A DNA stretch of 44,686 nucleotides from Phoronis australis (GCA_002633005.1 NMRA01001070.1:1-44686), one strand, 5' to 3'; positions 1 to 11,829 are shown, counted from the stretch's first letter. Notes: generated from the sequence alone by a model not told the origin. Translations and numbers: made by a program.

Positions 1-835
1 TGTATCATGGCTTGAATAGTATACAGAACTCAATCAGTATCATCTCTGTTCAACCATGTGTATCATGGCTTGAATATTATTCGCTTAGTTTCATACCTAT
101 GTAATCATGAATTATCGGCTTTTTAATTTGCCTGATAACTAGTTGCGACTGATTATGAACATACAAGTGAATCAATTGAGATATTGACAATATCACGATT
201 CTGTGCCTGGCACTATAATAACACCTACTTTCTCTACCTGGCATTATACTGCTGGCCATTGATCAAATATTTACAACAATGTCCAACATAATTTAGTCAC
301 AGCACAAATTACACATTTTCCATCAACAATGAGTTGGTGAATAGTGGCCTAGCTGACACTGACCAGGCAAGCGATTCTATGGGAGAGTCATTAGCTTAGT
401 CACCAATACGTCATTACTTGGGTAGAAAAACCAGGCCAAGTGGTAAATCATCACCACACGCCGAGACGCATTTTTTAAAAAATTATCCGCATGCGATCAG
501 TTAACTTCGTTACCACTGAACAAGACTATACTCAAGAGCTTTCATTGTCAAAAGCCATATGGTTTAACAATAATTAGCTGGCTAGTCAGCAATCATTCCT
601 GCTACTCAATGTCCACTCTCTAATTCAACTCCCACCGGTTGGACAAATCATTGTGACCTGTGCAGTACTGACAATATCAACCTTCTCTGCCACACATAAT
701 GCTCCAAGGCAACAAAAATATTTTACAATCTCTGTCCTATGCAATGTGTGGTCGAAAAACTTGGTTTAAATTTGGCATTTAAAGTGGTGAAAAATTTTGT
801 CAGACAAAATGAAAATAAGTAACGACAATATTTAC
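1..835 (-). other. intron 9 of the NRF-6-like gene (partial)
   Basis: No coding exon recognised. An 18-bp exact direct repeat (1-18 and 59-76, tgtatcatggcttgaata, period 58) sits at the very edge and may be the end of a minisatellite continuing leftward. Confidence 0.6.
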
Positions 836-998
836 CATTTCTGCCTGTTTTGAGTGAACAAAGTTATTGACGTAGAGAAGATTGGTCCACCAGTACTTTG
901 GGCAATTAACATCGGCAGGAAGCCATATTGGTCCACTGTTTGTGTATGTCAAGAGAGTGCTGTACACCATCAGTATCAACATGTATGGTGGGGTCAGT
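836..998 (-). CDS. NRF-6-like gene, coding exon 9 (last exon in window)
   Basis: Residues 439-493. Acceptor CCGTTACAG|A, donor GAAATG|GTAAAT. LTPPYMLILMVYSTLLTYTN, SGPIW, then CPKYWWTNLLYVNNF: membrane helix and the near-invariant 'YWW.NLLY.NNF' motif. Exit phase 0. The family continues with a C-M-G-W segment that I cannot find between 1 and 835, so the remaining exons lie beyond the left edge. A 63-codon plus-strand frame over this exon is its antisense. Confidence 0.95.
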
Positions 999-1724
999 CT
1001 GTAACGGCAATTACAATGACCAGTGCATCAACATCACTTGCATGAAACATTAGAGTGCAATATTATGTGTGAGTGGCGACACCTCTCAGGTGACACAGCT
1101 GCAAGGAGAGACATGAACAACTGATGAACAATGAAAGTAAAGCATGATACTTTAATTGTCTGATACTCAATACCATGTCTAACATTAAGGATGAAGATAA
1201 GCTTGATAAATTTACCCTCAAGATCAACTTAGTCAGATAAAACATGCTGGCATGCTACAGCACAAACTTGAAAATCACACGTCAAAACTTTTAGGTACGG
1301 ATAGTTTGCACACCCTGGACAATTTTAAGGAAATACTAAGAACCTTTACCTGTACATCTTTCACAAGGTAGTGTGAAGGTGGTGAGTGTTCAATCAGCTA
1401 AATGAGAGAACACAACGCGCTTACAGTCACAATGCTCCACAGTAAAAAATCTCAAAACTCTATCTTTGCTTCTGACTTTAGAAACTTGAAGCAAAACTGG
1501 TTAAAAACACTTTAAAAAGATGTAGCCATCCACAAGGCATTTAGCAAGCCTGTGCTTTTTTCAAAGCTTACAGGTATTTACCTCTTGGCAACTGGTAAAT
1601 TTGAACTCAACAGTGTTTGACAAATAATTCCCCTGGGCCAAAATTCAAAAACAAGACATTAAACAGTACCCACAACAAAGCTCGTAGAAACAAGACATGC
1701 AGTGACCCCTATTGCACCACACAC

Positions 1725-1829
1725 CTGATGTATCGGTGAACATAATACATGACCCAGTGTCGCACCATGCTGTTACAACCGTTCTTCTTCTCCATTTCTC
1801 TCAGAACCAAGTAGCCCACTAATAGCCCA
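1725..1829 (-). CDS. NRF-6-like gene, coding exon 8
   Basis: Residues 404-438. Acceptor GTTGTAG|TGGGC, donor ATCAG|GTGTGT. S-GLLVGYLVLREMEKKNG and HWVMYYVHRYIR complete the third hydrophobic segment and give the family's basic 'Y..HR..R' element preceding LTP. Two bases (AG) join A of the next exon to encode Arg. Confidence 0.92.
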
Positions 1830-2459
1830 CTACAACCAATGGGGAAACAGGTCAGGTTGGACAATTATTATAAACAGAGACTACTGTCAGTAGTTTAAAA
1901 CAAACAGCAATAATGCGTCCACATATAAATATGTGGGCGCATAAAAAGGAAATCAGAGGCTAATTTGATGAAAATCCACAGAATACCAAACAATGGAAGC
2001 ATGTCTATGCTTCTGAAACAGTGGGAAAATTGAACAGTTCAACATAATGCCTAAAATATGACTTTCAATCATCAACGAAAGTCAAGTCAGAAGGTGAAAG
2101 ATTCCACTTTGGAAAGCCTTAGTGCTCAAGCTTCATTGCTATCACATTTCAACGGCTGCACACAACACACGGACCCGCAAACTTTGAAATAGTGAGTCAT
2201 CCAGTTCAACCAATAGTTGAACTTTATGTGATCTAATGATACACAATGTGCAGGAGTGCTGGTACGACATATTTTAAAAATACCAAAACACAGGGTTCCA
2301 CCCGGAGGCTATTGATTTTAAAGATGACACCCGAAGGCACTTTACGACCAAGTTGTGGACCTCTCAGATCAAGATGACAATTTTTGGTACCGGCTTTATT
2401 TAGGAAACACTCAGACATCAACAAAACAACATTTTATTCATCTTTCCCTTTTCACTCAC

Positions 2460-2553
2460 CTGAGAAGAAAAAATGTATCCACACTGACAGTGGCATTGGT
2501 GATGGCCTGGAATGTCCACCATTTTATGTAAACACCAAGATCACCCATGTTTC
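2460..2553 (-). CDS. NRF-6-like gene, coding exon 7
   Basis: Residues 373-403. Acceptor GCTCAG|GA, donor CTCAG|GTGAGT. NMGDLGVYIKWWTFQAITNA then TVSVDTFFLLS: the FQ(A/P)...N...SVDTFF block is one of the strongest signatures of this acyltransferase family, at the start of a membrane helix. The preceding intron (2554-4145, 1,592 bp) contains two open frames on the same strand that do not match the family and break the phase. Confidence 0.94.
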
Positions 2554-4145
2554 CTGAGCATAAGATAAAGATAGTGCAAGAAGAGGACAACGATACCTAT
2601 AGAAAAATTTGAAAATGGCGATGCAAACTTATCCATTTTTTAAGGAGCTTTCTGAATATCAGTAGACTTGTTCGAAAAATGTCCATTTCCAATTCAGCAA
2701 ACTTAAGCATCGCTAAGTCCTTTCTCACAAACATTTCACAGAAAGCTATGAAAAACTACCTTCATGGCGGAATTTTTCCGTTCAGTGACTTTACCAGGCA
2801 TAGATGGTTGTGAGCATGTGATAACATCTAGCTTCTTTGTTAAATGCCAAGCACAGCCTTTTGTCTGTTAGGACAACAGGCAGGCCAATTATCTACCAGG
2901 CTTATTACAGACCACCTGTGAACACAGTCAAACCCAGAGGGAATTCATGGTACATTCGGAAAGAATAGATTGTCATAACTTCAGTTGTAGTTGGGCAATT
3001 TTGGCAATTCAAAAACTAAACATAATCACCATTTGGCAAGGATTTCAGATATAGTATTGATTTATGTTCAAATATGTTATAACTTAACTTTTTTTTTAGC
3101 AGCACAACCCAGTCAGAATAGATATGATCTTACTAACTAGAGATTAGAGCAATTATCGGACAAAAGAGAGCCAGCCCGCCAACCATAAATGCCAGAATGG
3201 AGTTAATCAGTCGTGTAAGATTGGCTACAGGGGCAAACTTCCCAACTTGTTGTTGGGCTATAGAATCGAACAAGTTGGGAGCAACAGGATAACGCTGTAA
3301 GGAGTCAAAAGGCAGCAAAGATTGGAGTCCAGATATTTGGGAATGGCAAGGGGATGTCTGCTACCACGTTACAAAGATCACAGAAGTGTAGTTTGTTGCA
3401 CCTTGAAACATGAAATCAATTATCACATTGACTAAGCGTGTGACACTGGACTAAAAACTTTCCTGATCAAGAATGCATTCGTTTAAACTTTTAGTAGGAA
3501 TAAAGCGATTCAATTGAGATAGGTGAACATTGGTCAAGGTGGCCAGCTGACGATGTCATTAAAAATCATCTATACATGCCACCAGGGTTCTTGTTTTGTA
3601 ATGAGCAATATAATTATGTACATGATACAGAATTTTGTCAAAACAACATAAACAAAGCCCTTCCATTATAGGGAAATGTCAAAACCGACTTTCATAACAT
3701 TACTTTGACTGTGTTTCTTCAAACTTCTCAACTGAAGTTTAAAGGTACGCAAAAAACACCACACTGGAAACCAGTCACTATGAAATGTCTCACTCCTTTC
3801 GATGAATAATGTCAATCAAGAATGCACTGATTATGTGTATTTATCATCTAATAACATTGCAGTGTAATGGTGAAAAAATCTGTGTTGTGTCACGGATACA
3901 AACTTTTGATCTTTGCCACCTAATACATCTGCAAAATCAGCTAATTGTCTCATACTGAGATGACGCATGGCTGCTACGCCTGGAAAGAGATGGCAGCTCA
4001 ACAGACATAATAACCCGCAGTGAAAAACAGTAAGACACTGTAAGTTCTTTCCAACACTACGTAACAACTCCATTAATATTTTCAACATCTTCAAATTTTA
4101 GAGCAGAGTTAAAAACAACCACAACAGTAAGGACTCACTACTTAC

Positions 4146-4325
4146 CTATAATATTTACAAATGTGAACGGAGAAATTGCCAAAGTATGTCCCAAGATTAC
4201 CCAGGTCATGCTTATAAATCGTATTCCATTGACACATTGCAGAGCGCCCTCTGTCTGATGGGTACCAAGCAACTTGCTTCCATTGGTATACACAGAAAAG
4301 GAGAGCAGCAATTTACCAAGGACAC
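4146..4325 (-). CDS. NRF-6-like gene, coding exon 6 (acyltransferase-3 start, conserved His)
   Basis: Residues 313-372. Acceptor CCTGTAG|GTGTCC; donor TATAG|GTAAGT. Contains LLLSFSVYTNGSKLLGT, NGIRFISMTWVILGHTLAI: the N-terminal signature of the acyltransferase-3 fold, whose histidine (in LGHT) is required for activity in characterised relatives. The first ~14 bases of this exon and its acceptor have a diverged duplicate about 210 bp upstream in the gene (see the repeat entry at 4307-4780). Confidence 0.95.
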
Positions 4326-4780
4326 CTACAGGCAAGCAAATGAACTACAAGTATAACAAAAGAAGAAATCTGTCAAATATTACAGTAGACAGAGGTGATG
4401 GTAGTTCATGGCCTGTTTTGTACAACAGAAAGCAAACACATGTAACTTTATTAAGTCCTGCTAACTAGCTACAAAAGAAAACTTCACTTCATTGAGCAGT
4501 TAAAGCTAATCATCAAGAACACCTTACCAAGGACACCTACAGGCAAACAAAGGAACTACAAATACAACAAATGAAGAAATCTGTCAACAAATGAACCATC
4601 AAACTTTCATGCAATCTAATATACATGTAGTAGACAAAGACGATGGTGGTTCTTCACTTGTTTTGTACAAAACACATGCATATTAAATGCATGGAACTTT
4701 AATTAGTCCTCTGGTGACAAAGGAGAACATAAAAACTCCATGTCATAGAGAGGTGAAAGCTAATCATAAGGAGAACAGAT
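4307..4780. repeat. diverged tandem duplication spanning the exon 6 acceptor
   Basis: Units of about 210-260 bp (4307-4517 and 4518-4780) share the segments 'accaaggacacctacaggca', 'gaagaaatctgtca', 'tgttttgtac', and 'aaagctaatcat'. The second unit repeats the splice acceptor and first nine bases of NRF-6-like exon 6, then has a donor-like GTAAGG on the minus strand (complement 4522-4527). Confidence 0.75.
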
Positions 4781-4896
4781 TATTTTAGCACACATTATTT
4801 TGGTATGGCATATATGAAAATTACAAAATAATGATGGTGGACCTCAGTCACCGATAAGGGACAGAACGTTCCATCGGGAGCATAACTTTTCATTAC

Positions 4897-5039
4897 CTAT
4901 CGGTGGTTGACGGACTTCATGGCTGAGTAACCCAGTTCTAGGCCCCTCGTCTTGAATGCTGGGACACTTTCTAAATTTTCTTAGCACTTCATACAGTGTT
5001 CCCAGAGTCGCCAGGAAAGCAAGTATGCTGACAATGACA
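4897..5039 (-). CDS. NRF-6-like gene, coding exon 5 (first transmembrane helix)
   Basis: Residues 265-312. Acceptor CTTTACAG|TG; donor ATAG|GTAATG. VIVSILAFLATLGTLYEVL is a clear hydrophobic helix, the first membrane span before the acyltransferase-3 domain, followed by a polar cytosolic loop (KFRKCPSIQDEGPRTG). One base is left for the next exon (Gly). Confidence 0.93.
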
Positions 5040-5762
5040 CTGTAAAGCACCAACAAGTTAGTGTGCACATAAGATGGATATTACTTGTAGTCAAGTTACA
5101 AAAACTATGATCACAGTTGTCTCCACAAACTATGCAACTTTTCAAGCAAAATGTAATTAGTTTAACCTATCTCTTGGGCAGTTTTGTGTGCACTGTATTG
5201 GACAATTAATGTGGACTGGATTCACCTTGTGTTATAAATTTCCAGGAAACAAACCTAAATATGCTCAGGGAGACCCCAAGCAGGGGGAGCACAATGGCTG
5301 GGATACCAGAAAAGTCTGGTTTGGGGGGGGGGAGGCATAGTGACCGGATTTATTGAAAATTTGAGGATATTTACATCTGATCAAAATTGTAAGAAAATTC
5401 GACTTGTGTTTATAACAGTAGCTACAACTGGTCATGTTATGAATATAAATTTTACGCGGCCCTGCAATCAATGGCAGACTGGTAGATAGAGAACCATCTT
5501 TCAAAAAATGAACGTTTTAACTGACAGCTAAATTTTTTCTCAGAAACTTGACTAAACATACAGACAACTTGAACAAGTCCTGCATAACACCAGAAAGATT
5601 CAAAAATGTACAAAATAATGATAACACGCCAACATTTTCCATGAGGAGAAGACATGCAAAACAATTCAGGGTGTCCACATGGAGGCAATTTGAATTTTTC
5701 TTCTAAAACAGCCCCCACTGCACTCTTTGTTGGTGGTCGCTTGCTGGTAAAACAATACTTAC

Positions 5763-5874
5763 ACAGCGACAGTCGCCTTATCATCCAATCTCTTTTCCGT
5801 TGGTTGACACCAGGGGTAAACAGCAGATGCGTTGATCCCAACCTGAGGGAGGAATGTAGCGAGAATCTCTGCTC
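5763..5874 (-). CDS. NRF-6-like gene, coding exon 4
   Basis: Residues 228-264. Acceptor TTTCCAG|GA, donor GCTGT|GTAAGT. Reads G-AEILATFLPQVGINAS followed by AVYPWCQPTEKRLDDKATVAV: the amphipathic 'L..... L......V.. WC' linker that follows the CS motif in this family, leading into the first membrane helix. A longer open frame on the same strand in a different register is a shadow. Confidence 0.92.
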
Positions 5875-6222
5875 CTGGAAAGAGGAAATGAGGTCATTTG
5901 ACTATAGCTGAATACATCAGACTACTAATATACATGTAGCCGCCCTGACATTTTGCATAGATGTGTGGATAAATGTTTTGGGTTGACTTAATTTGTCAAG
6001 GTATCGTCAGTCATTACTACTTTCTTAGAAGAATACCCACAGGTACGTTACATGCATTGTCCGCTGTACATGTCCGTGTAAACAGGCTAAAGGGCGGTGT
6101 ATGCACCAGGTAATGTAAATTAATAGATGATGATCACTGTCTATTTGTGGCAAACTACATATACACTGACATGGCTGAACACTAGACTGATTATCTTAAG
6201 ACATACGTGTTTACTTACTTAC

Positions 6223-6301
6223 CCTGTCTTAAAAGGAAATAGGCATCATAGTCAGAGCAGACATCAGGAATACAAATACCTTCCCATATGGATGAGATGA
6301 T
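6223..6301 (-). CDS. NRF-6-like gene, coding exon 3 (GIC.P..CS motif)
   Basis: Residues 202-227 plus one base. It is too short to stand out as an open frame but is unmistakable once read: IISSIWEGICIPDVCSDYDA matches the family's G-[IL]-C-[IV]-P-x2-C-S signature, the last cysteine pair of the NRF domain. Acceptor GTCAACAG|ATC; donor GACAGG|GTAAGTAAG. Entry phase 0, exit phase 1, consistent with both neighbours. Confidence 0.93.
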
Positions 6302-9235
6302 CTGTTGACAAACAAATAACTTAAAAGCATTTTTCATGAGTCAAGTGTATAACTTACAAGACTGGGTTCAAAATTAGGGCAATGCTATTTAATAACATTG
6401 AAACTGAACAAGGATTTTTGGTGATTAATAATATACTACACAATTTCAACTAGAAAATTGCTAAAATTGGTATGCAAATTTCACAAATATGCATAAATAC
6501 TATGAATTCTGTGGATTTCCGGGCCAGCCAAGGGTGAATATCATTAAAAATGTCTGGCAAAATGAGGTAAAAACCTGTATATAGCCAGAGACTTGTGTAA
6601 TGGTCACCCCTGAAGTGATTGGATGATGAGGCTGCAATTACAGTAGTGAAATTACTACTTCTGTTCCACAAGTGGGGACATTTTGTTGTGTCTTGCCAGT
6701 GTTCTGCTTGTACAGAACGCAGCCCAAACTGTTGACATCGGCATAGACTAATTATCTTGACACTAGGAGTTCAATCAGATAACTGTGATGTCATTCAGTT
6801 TATATGAACTTAGCAATCAGACACAAGGAGTAAAATTCAAAGTACACAGCATACAGATAAATAAAGGTACTGAAGTAGTGAATACAGACACGTAGTCTTC
6901 AACAGGTGACAATTGAGTATAATGTCAAAAATATGGCATTTATGATAATCACTTGTTCAGTACTTGGACCTTCGATGACAGCTTGAAAAAAATAATTCCT
7001 AACTTGAATTCCCGTCACCAAAATACTGTTATGTGAAGCCATTGCAATTAGCAGGAAGTGATAATACCAAAGTTCAAGTTCGAAAAAATCATAATTGAAT
7101 TTGAAATTGTTTTACTTTTCCTGCACTGCTTTTGTGCTTGCTTGTTTTAAAATAGTAACATCAGTAGCCATGGTTAAGTTTGTGAAAGACGTACGCAGCA
7201 TCGCTAACTCAAGCACTAAGAAACTCCCAGTATTTGACTTAATTTTTTTCTGTATTTTGTTACCTTAACTGGATGCCTCAAAACTTCCATGCTTTTATCG
7301 TAAGTATAAACAATGTCTACTTAAAGAATTGTGCCTCAAGACCATAAACTTGACAAAGCATAAGCGCAGTGTTTCTCCTTTATGTCCCCACTACTGGTAA
7401 AGCTTACCCAAATTGACTGCCATACACCTAACCCCAACGTAAGGAAACTTCACTACTATAAAAATTGCAAGTAAAATTGAACATACAGTACATAAGTTAC
7501 ATGGCTACCGTCAATGTTAGGGAATGGATCGGGAAAAACAATAATTTAAATCAAATCTTTTTAACTTTTCCCCTTGTTAAACATAATGAATCATTTTATT
7601 CCTTTCCTTCCTTGCGTTCGTTAAGTGACCTGACTGACATTTGGTAACGGATGGTTATCTGACAATGAACAACAATTCAACAGTCATGGATCAGGCAATG
7701 ACCTTGATCTTAAAGGAACCTTGATATTAGTTTTCTAAAATGGCGAATACGATAATAACGGAAGTTAATTAAGTCGAGAGAGGTTCAAATATTTTTGTTG
7801 TGAGTGCGTGCCTACAACCAAATTCAATTTTAACACGTTGTCTGCAGCCCTTCGCTGGAGTGTCCGCAATTAAAATATGTTACACTGATACAAAACTCAT
7901 CGAGTTCACACAAAGACACTTCAGTGCAGGGTCAGATGGGATCCACATCCGCTGCCCTCATTTACCATAATTACGCTTCTTTCGATGCGCAGGCAATGGG
8001 GGGATACCACTTCCCATACTAGAGTGTGGCAACATACTAAGCATCCCACTGGGACCATTCACCACCACATTCCTTTCAAATGCAGGGGTAACACTTGATA
8101 GTGTAACTCAAAAACTTCACCCACTTGAAAAAACAAGTCCTTTCAAACACGAACATGTACAATAACTAAGAAGAATGTCCAGGAGTTTCCTATTTGCTGT
8201 TTCAGTGTATTGCTTTGAACCAGTGTATACATACTCTGCCCTGCTTAATAAACTCCTGTCTTGAGTGTGTATTTTAACTGATCTTTTGGCCTCAAAAAGA
8301 CTAACTTCTCACTATAGTTGCAAACCAGGCTTATCTTCAGTAGTGCATCATGAGACATGTGATTTTTGAGGCTCCAAACTTTCAACAGGTGTTTGAAGTT
8401 GATATTATCTAGGAGTATTGTGTGTTTTCAAGGTTTGAAATCTTAAAATTGCAATGTCCAAAATCAATGAGTTGACATAAAGGAATTTAAATTTTCAGAA
8501 TGAAGTTTGCTTTCATTTGCACTACCAACACTAAAATATTACGTGGCTCCCCGCAATTTGAATTTAATCTAGCATAGAATTTTTTATAGCAAATGAAACA
8601 TTTAGGAACAAATATAAATACATGCAGACAATAAAATTTTAAAAAATAAAAATCTTATACAGACGCAAGCAATAAAATTTAATAGCATTTTACTATTTTT
8701 ATTGGTAGTTGGGTGAAGGCCGAATTCATTTGGACCACACCAAAAGGCTCACCTGTAGAGAAAGGTGCCTGTACCTCATAAGAGGGGAGATTTTTTGTTC
8801 AGGGAAATCCCCCATCTCCAACATTCTTCAACAATTAATGCCCCATGAGGGGAATATCCTTAATCATTGGAAGGGATATTTAGTGCTTGATGGTAAGAAT
8901 TTTGCATGACTTTTAAAATACTTTTCATGTTGGAGGAATGAAGCTGATAATCTGTATCAAAATCCAGGCATTGAGGGCCCTACCTCTACAAATTTTCAGA
9001 GACATTGCCTGAATTGAGGTCTAGATCTTCGCTAGGAGGCTTAATGAGTTCCATCCTGTAGTTAAAAAGCTGCCACCATGTAGAATAATAAGAATAAACT
9101 AGGTTTATTGGGAACACTGAAACTACGTCGATCTACAATCGTAAGATGGTCGTCCGTGTGTCCACGTAATAACAAAGTCACTTATACTACACTACCCGTA
9201 CAAATTAAGCTTGAGAGTAGTGGTTATTACCTTAC
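6302..9235 (-). other. intron 2 of the NRF-6-like gene, no recognised content
   Basis: 2,934 bp, the largest intron of this gene. A/T-rich, with short open frames of 60-73 codons on both strands and none matching a family I know. No inverted repeats, SINE boxes or other exons noticed. Confidence 0.6.
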
Positions 9236-9411
9236 CTTTATTTTGGAGTGGATTGGTATATAGGCCAGGCAATATTTGCCATGAAATGTCTCCTCAATAA
9301 GTCCGGATACTGGAGTCGATATAGTTTCTCTGCACTCAGTGTAGGAGCCGAGCCATGTGACACGACCATCACGAAATATAGAGCTGGCTGGCTTGCCAAA
9401 TGCATCAATAA
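9236..9411 (-). CDS. NRF-6-like gene, coding exon 2 (NRF domain core)
   Basis: Residues 143-201. Acceptor TTTTCAG|TT, donor AAAG|GTAAGG, phase 1 to 0. It encodes IDAFGKPASSIFRDGRVTWL followed by G-S-Y-T-E-C and later H-G-K-Y-C-L-A-Y. The 'DAFGKP...G.. WLGSY.EC' block and the following YC are diagnostic of the NRF domain (DUF-type N-terminal region of NRF-6 proteins). Intron 1 is 821 bp (9412-10232) and holds nothing else I recognise. Confidence 0.95.
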
Positions 9412-10232
9412 CTGAAAATGAGAAAAGTCCCAAAAACATGCATATCAGAACAATGCTATTTTTGAAATGGAAACCCTGAGGCTTATCAAATCCAGCTGGG
9501 ACACCTTAAAATATATTGTCTTTTGATCGCAACATTAAGCAACTCCTACACTAAATTTGGGGTTTTGTTACCCCAACACCTAAAGATAGCTTATAACAGG
9601 AATGTAGCAAACCTATCCTGATCAACTTGCAAACTAACGTTTGCTGAAGAAATCCTATTCTCTAATTTCTCTTATAATGCATCGACTTAAAAATTCACAG
9701 TTAAATACCATTTACTTTTCAAATTTTAAAAACTGTCACGTTGTTCGTTTACCTCACTTATTCTTGTTTTTTTACTGTGACACACGTACGCTAAAGAGGC
9801 GTGTTGGTTTACAACCACAATTATCTCATGCACTAGACATTTAGCCAACCCCATGGATAGCGTCTAGCTAACTTTAATCTGTGACGGCGCCATCGCGCCT
9901 TTGATTTTGCAAGGAATGCGCTGGATGCTCTAGGGTAAACAGTGCATGGTTTCTCATCCCCTTTCATAAAAATCCTGTTAGCGTAAGATTTGCCAAATGA
10001 AGGCAAGTACTTTTAAAACATTGTCGACAGACATACATGAAGACTGCAAGATCGTAATACATCATATTTGACATAATTATCATGTAAGGTGAAACGTCGT
10101 GCATACTGAATGATCTGTCCGAGGTACAGGTGTAGGCACACAAACCACAACTGAACCTTGGGAGGTAATTAGTGCTCCGAGACTTGCTCATTGCAACAAC
10201 AAATCAGCCAGGTACAGCAATACGGTACTTAC

Positions 10233-10659
10233 ACTTCAAGGCCCAAATCTGATTTGACAAGAGCCCACGGACAATGGATTGTGTTGCATTCCAACACCTT
10301 GGAGAGACTAAACCTGGTGCCTGACCCTTGGCCTGTGTGGCCTGTGAATAAGTTCGGACTCTTGTCAAAACTGCTTGCACGAATTCAGCCACACCATTTT
10401 TTGTGTGAAGATTGAGTTTCAGCAATCCATCTTCTGGCACAATATCATACAGTGAATGTTCATTCGTGAAGTTCGCTCGCAATCTTGAAAGATCATCCAA
10501 TACACGGCGGAAATCACCGGCTCCGACAGCACCAATGGTTGCAGCAAGGTGATCGGGAAGCGTTCGCTCATTAGCCGCATTATGACAGTTGGCAGTGTAA
10601 AATTGTGACGATATTAACAGAATGAACGCCAATGCACCGTTCCTAACAAATGGCTCCAT
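10233..10659 (-). CDS. NRF-6-like gene, coding exon 1 (signal peptide and start of NRF domain)
   Basis: Residues 1-142 plus one base. The start is the ATG at 10659 (MEPFVRNGALAF...); an open GTG codon two codons upstream is probably leader. A hydrophobic segment ending near TANCHN is a good secretory signal. The end of the exon has the NRF-domain opening signature: a Cys-Trp (RCWNATQ), then GLL...WALK. N-glycosylation sites NFT and NAT fit an extracellular domain. The donor AAGT|GTAAGT leaves one base (T), which joins TT from the next exon to give Phe in WALK-F-IDAFGKP, as the family requires. Confidence 0.93.
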
Positions 10660-10665
10660 GCGCAC

Positions 10666-10875
10666 CTGAAGTGAAGGCTAGATTAAGAGATCAGTGAGGA
10701 TTTGTCTGTGCATGCTTCAGTCTAATTTCACTGTCTGCTTGTGCCCTGATGTCCAATTCGCATCGGTAGCAGCAGTAGTGGCTGAGTGAGAGTGAGAGTG
10801 GCGTTCGACGTCGATACAGCTGAATCTGACATCTGTACGTACTTTGGAAAGACGTTGTATTTCTGAACTCCTTAC
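10666..10875 (-). other. intron in the 5' UTR of the NRF-6-like gene; untranslated exon ends at 10876
   Basis: On the minus strand a strong donor (ACCAG|GTAAGG, exon end 10876) pairs with an acceptor (CTTCAG|GTGCGC, exon start 10665) six bases before the initiator ATG. The resulting 210-bp intron would place a short leader exon upstream. An A/T-rich TATA-like stretch (about 10920-10930) lies roughly 25-30 bp before an initiator-like TTCAGTT near 10897, giving a weak candidate start site. The splice sites are seen; use as a leader is inferred. Confidence 0.5.
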
Positions 10876-10876
10876 C

Positions 10877-11829
10877 TGGTCAGCAAAGCAAACTGAACGG
10901 CTCAGGTGGTGTCATTTTACTTTTTAATGTAAATATTGCGAAACAGTCACGAGGTGATACCGGGAGGTTATGCAAAAGATATCAGCTGCTTCGGGTCCAC
11001 ATGTTGTGCTTGAGCATGGAATTTTGATGTGTCTCAAGATCACGATTGCATCAATGAACATGGATTCCGTGAAAAACTCAGTTAGCAGGTGCACTAAAAA
11101 TAATCACGTTATCAGCAAAAAACTACAGTGCAATTTAACAAATCAGATGCTAGTAAAACAAGGTGTTGCCCAAACTTTACGCTTACATTTTTTCAGCTCA
11201 GTATTGGGTTATTATTCTCTGATCAACAATTCGCATATTCCGTTTTTAGATGCTACCCGAAATTAGGATAAAGGAGGCAAGGTAGGATGGTGGGGATAAT
11301 AATTAGAGAAATGTTTTTGCAATGAACAAAATTTTCATCTTATTTCTTTTATGAATACGAAAGTCTAGGTTAACGCCTCTGTGATCTAGAGATGCAGCCA
11401 AATTTCAAGTTCACGCAGAGCACAAGCACGTGACCTAGTGTCGCCTGCCGGCAGAACGGGACACTAGTCACAGGCCCGCGACGAATTTACAGTAGTTGCC
11501 ATATGACTCATAACTGTTTTATCGGTGATAATCGAGAAAGAGATAAACTCAAAGGTCCTGTGTTACAAGCTACCTAAGTCCGTGATGTATACCAAATATA
11601 AACGAAACTATACATTTTAACATATACATTTTCACAATGTAGAAAGCGTGAAGTAGGCCTACCACGAGTGGGTCGGTTGACCAAAACTGCCCTATGATTA
11701 AACGAGTTGCCAGGACTTCCAAACCGGCACAACGGGCCGGCGGGTGCTGCAACCAGTTCACAGGTTATCATCGAACACGACGTCCGCACTTCTTCAGTGA
11801 GTCGCTTTGAATGTCTCGAAGGATTCATT
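10877..11829. other. intergenic, upstream of the NRF-6-like gene
   Basis: Contains the presumed promoter of the NRF-6-like gene near 10,880-10,960 and otherwise no recognisable gene. Frames of 63-98 codons here lack family motifs and splice context. Confidence 0.5.

Larger units (their letters stand above)
1..10876 (-). other. NRF-6/OACYL-like membrane O-acyltransferase gene, 3' end outside window
   Basis: Gene span. One untranslated exon and nine coding exons were assembled by eye on the minus strand; all nine join in frame and encode the first 493 residues. Known of the family: 'nose resistant to fluoxetine' proteins have a signal peptide, a cysteine-rich extracellular NRF domain and a multi-pass acyltransferase-3 domain, and move acyl or lipid groups at membranes; substrates are mostly undefined. 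Seen here: signal peptide (about residues 1-25), NRF domain (about 120-265), and acyltransferase-3 from about 325, with NGIR and the conserved His in ILGHT. Family members are usually near 700 residues, so roughly 200 C-terminal residues (the exon beginning near C-M-G-W and onward) should lie left of position 1. Intron sizes run from 210 to 2,934 bp. Family identity is secure; which paralogue is not. Confidence 0.92.

Noticed and set aside
854-1045. 63-codon plus-strand open frame
   Set aside because: It is antisense to NRF-6-like exon 9, whose minus-strand reading has a family motif and correct splice sites.
3133-4094. Two minus-strand frames (61 and 87 codons) inside the NRF-6-like intron 6
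   Set aside because: No family motif, and splicing either in would break the phase between exons 6 and 7.
5452-5841. 129-codon minus-strand open frame
   Set aside because: Runs out of register through exon 4 into the intron; the correct register of 5763-5874 gives the family sequence.
7735-7745. AAAATGGCG (YY1-like) words here and near 2613, 16275 and 26962 as promoters
   Set aside because: Isolated short words without start-site or transcript context, some within introns.
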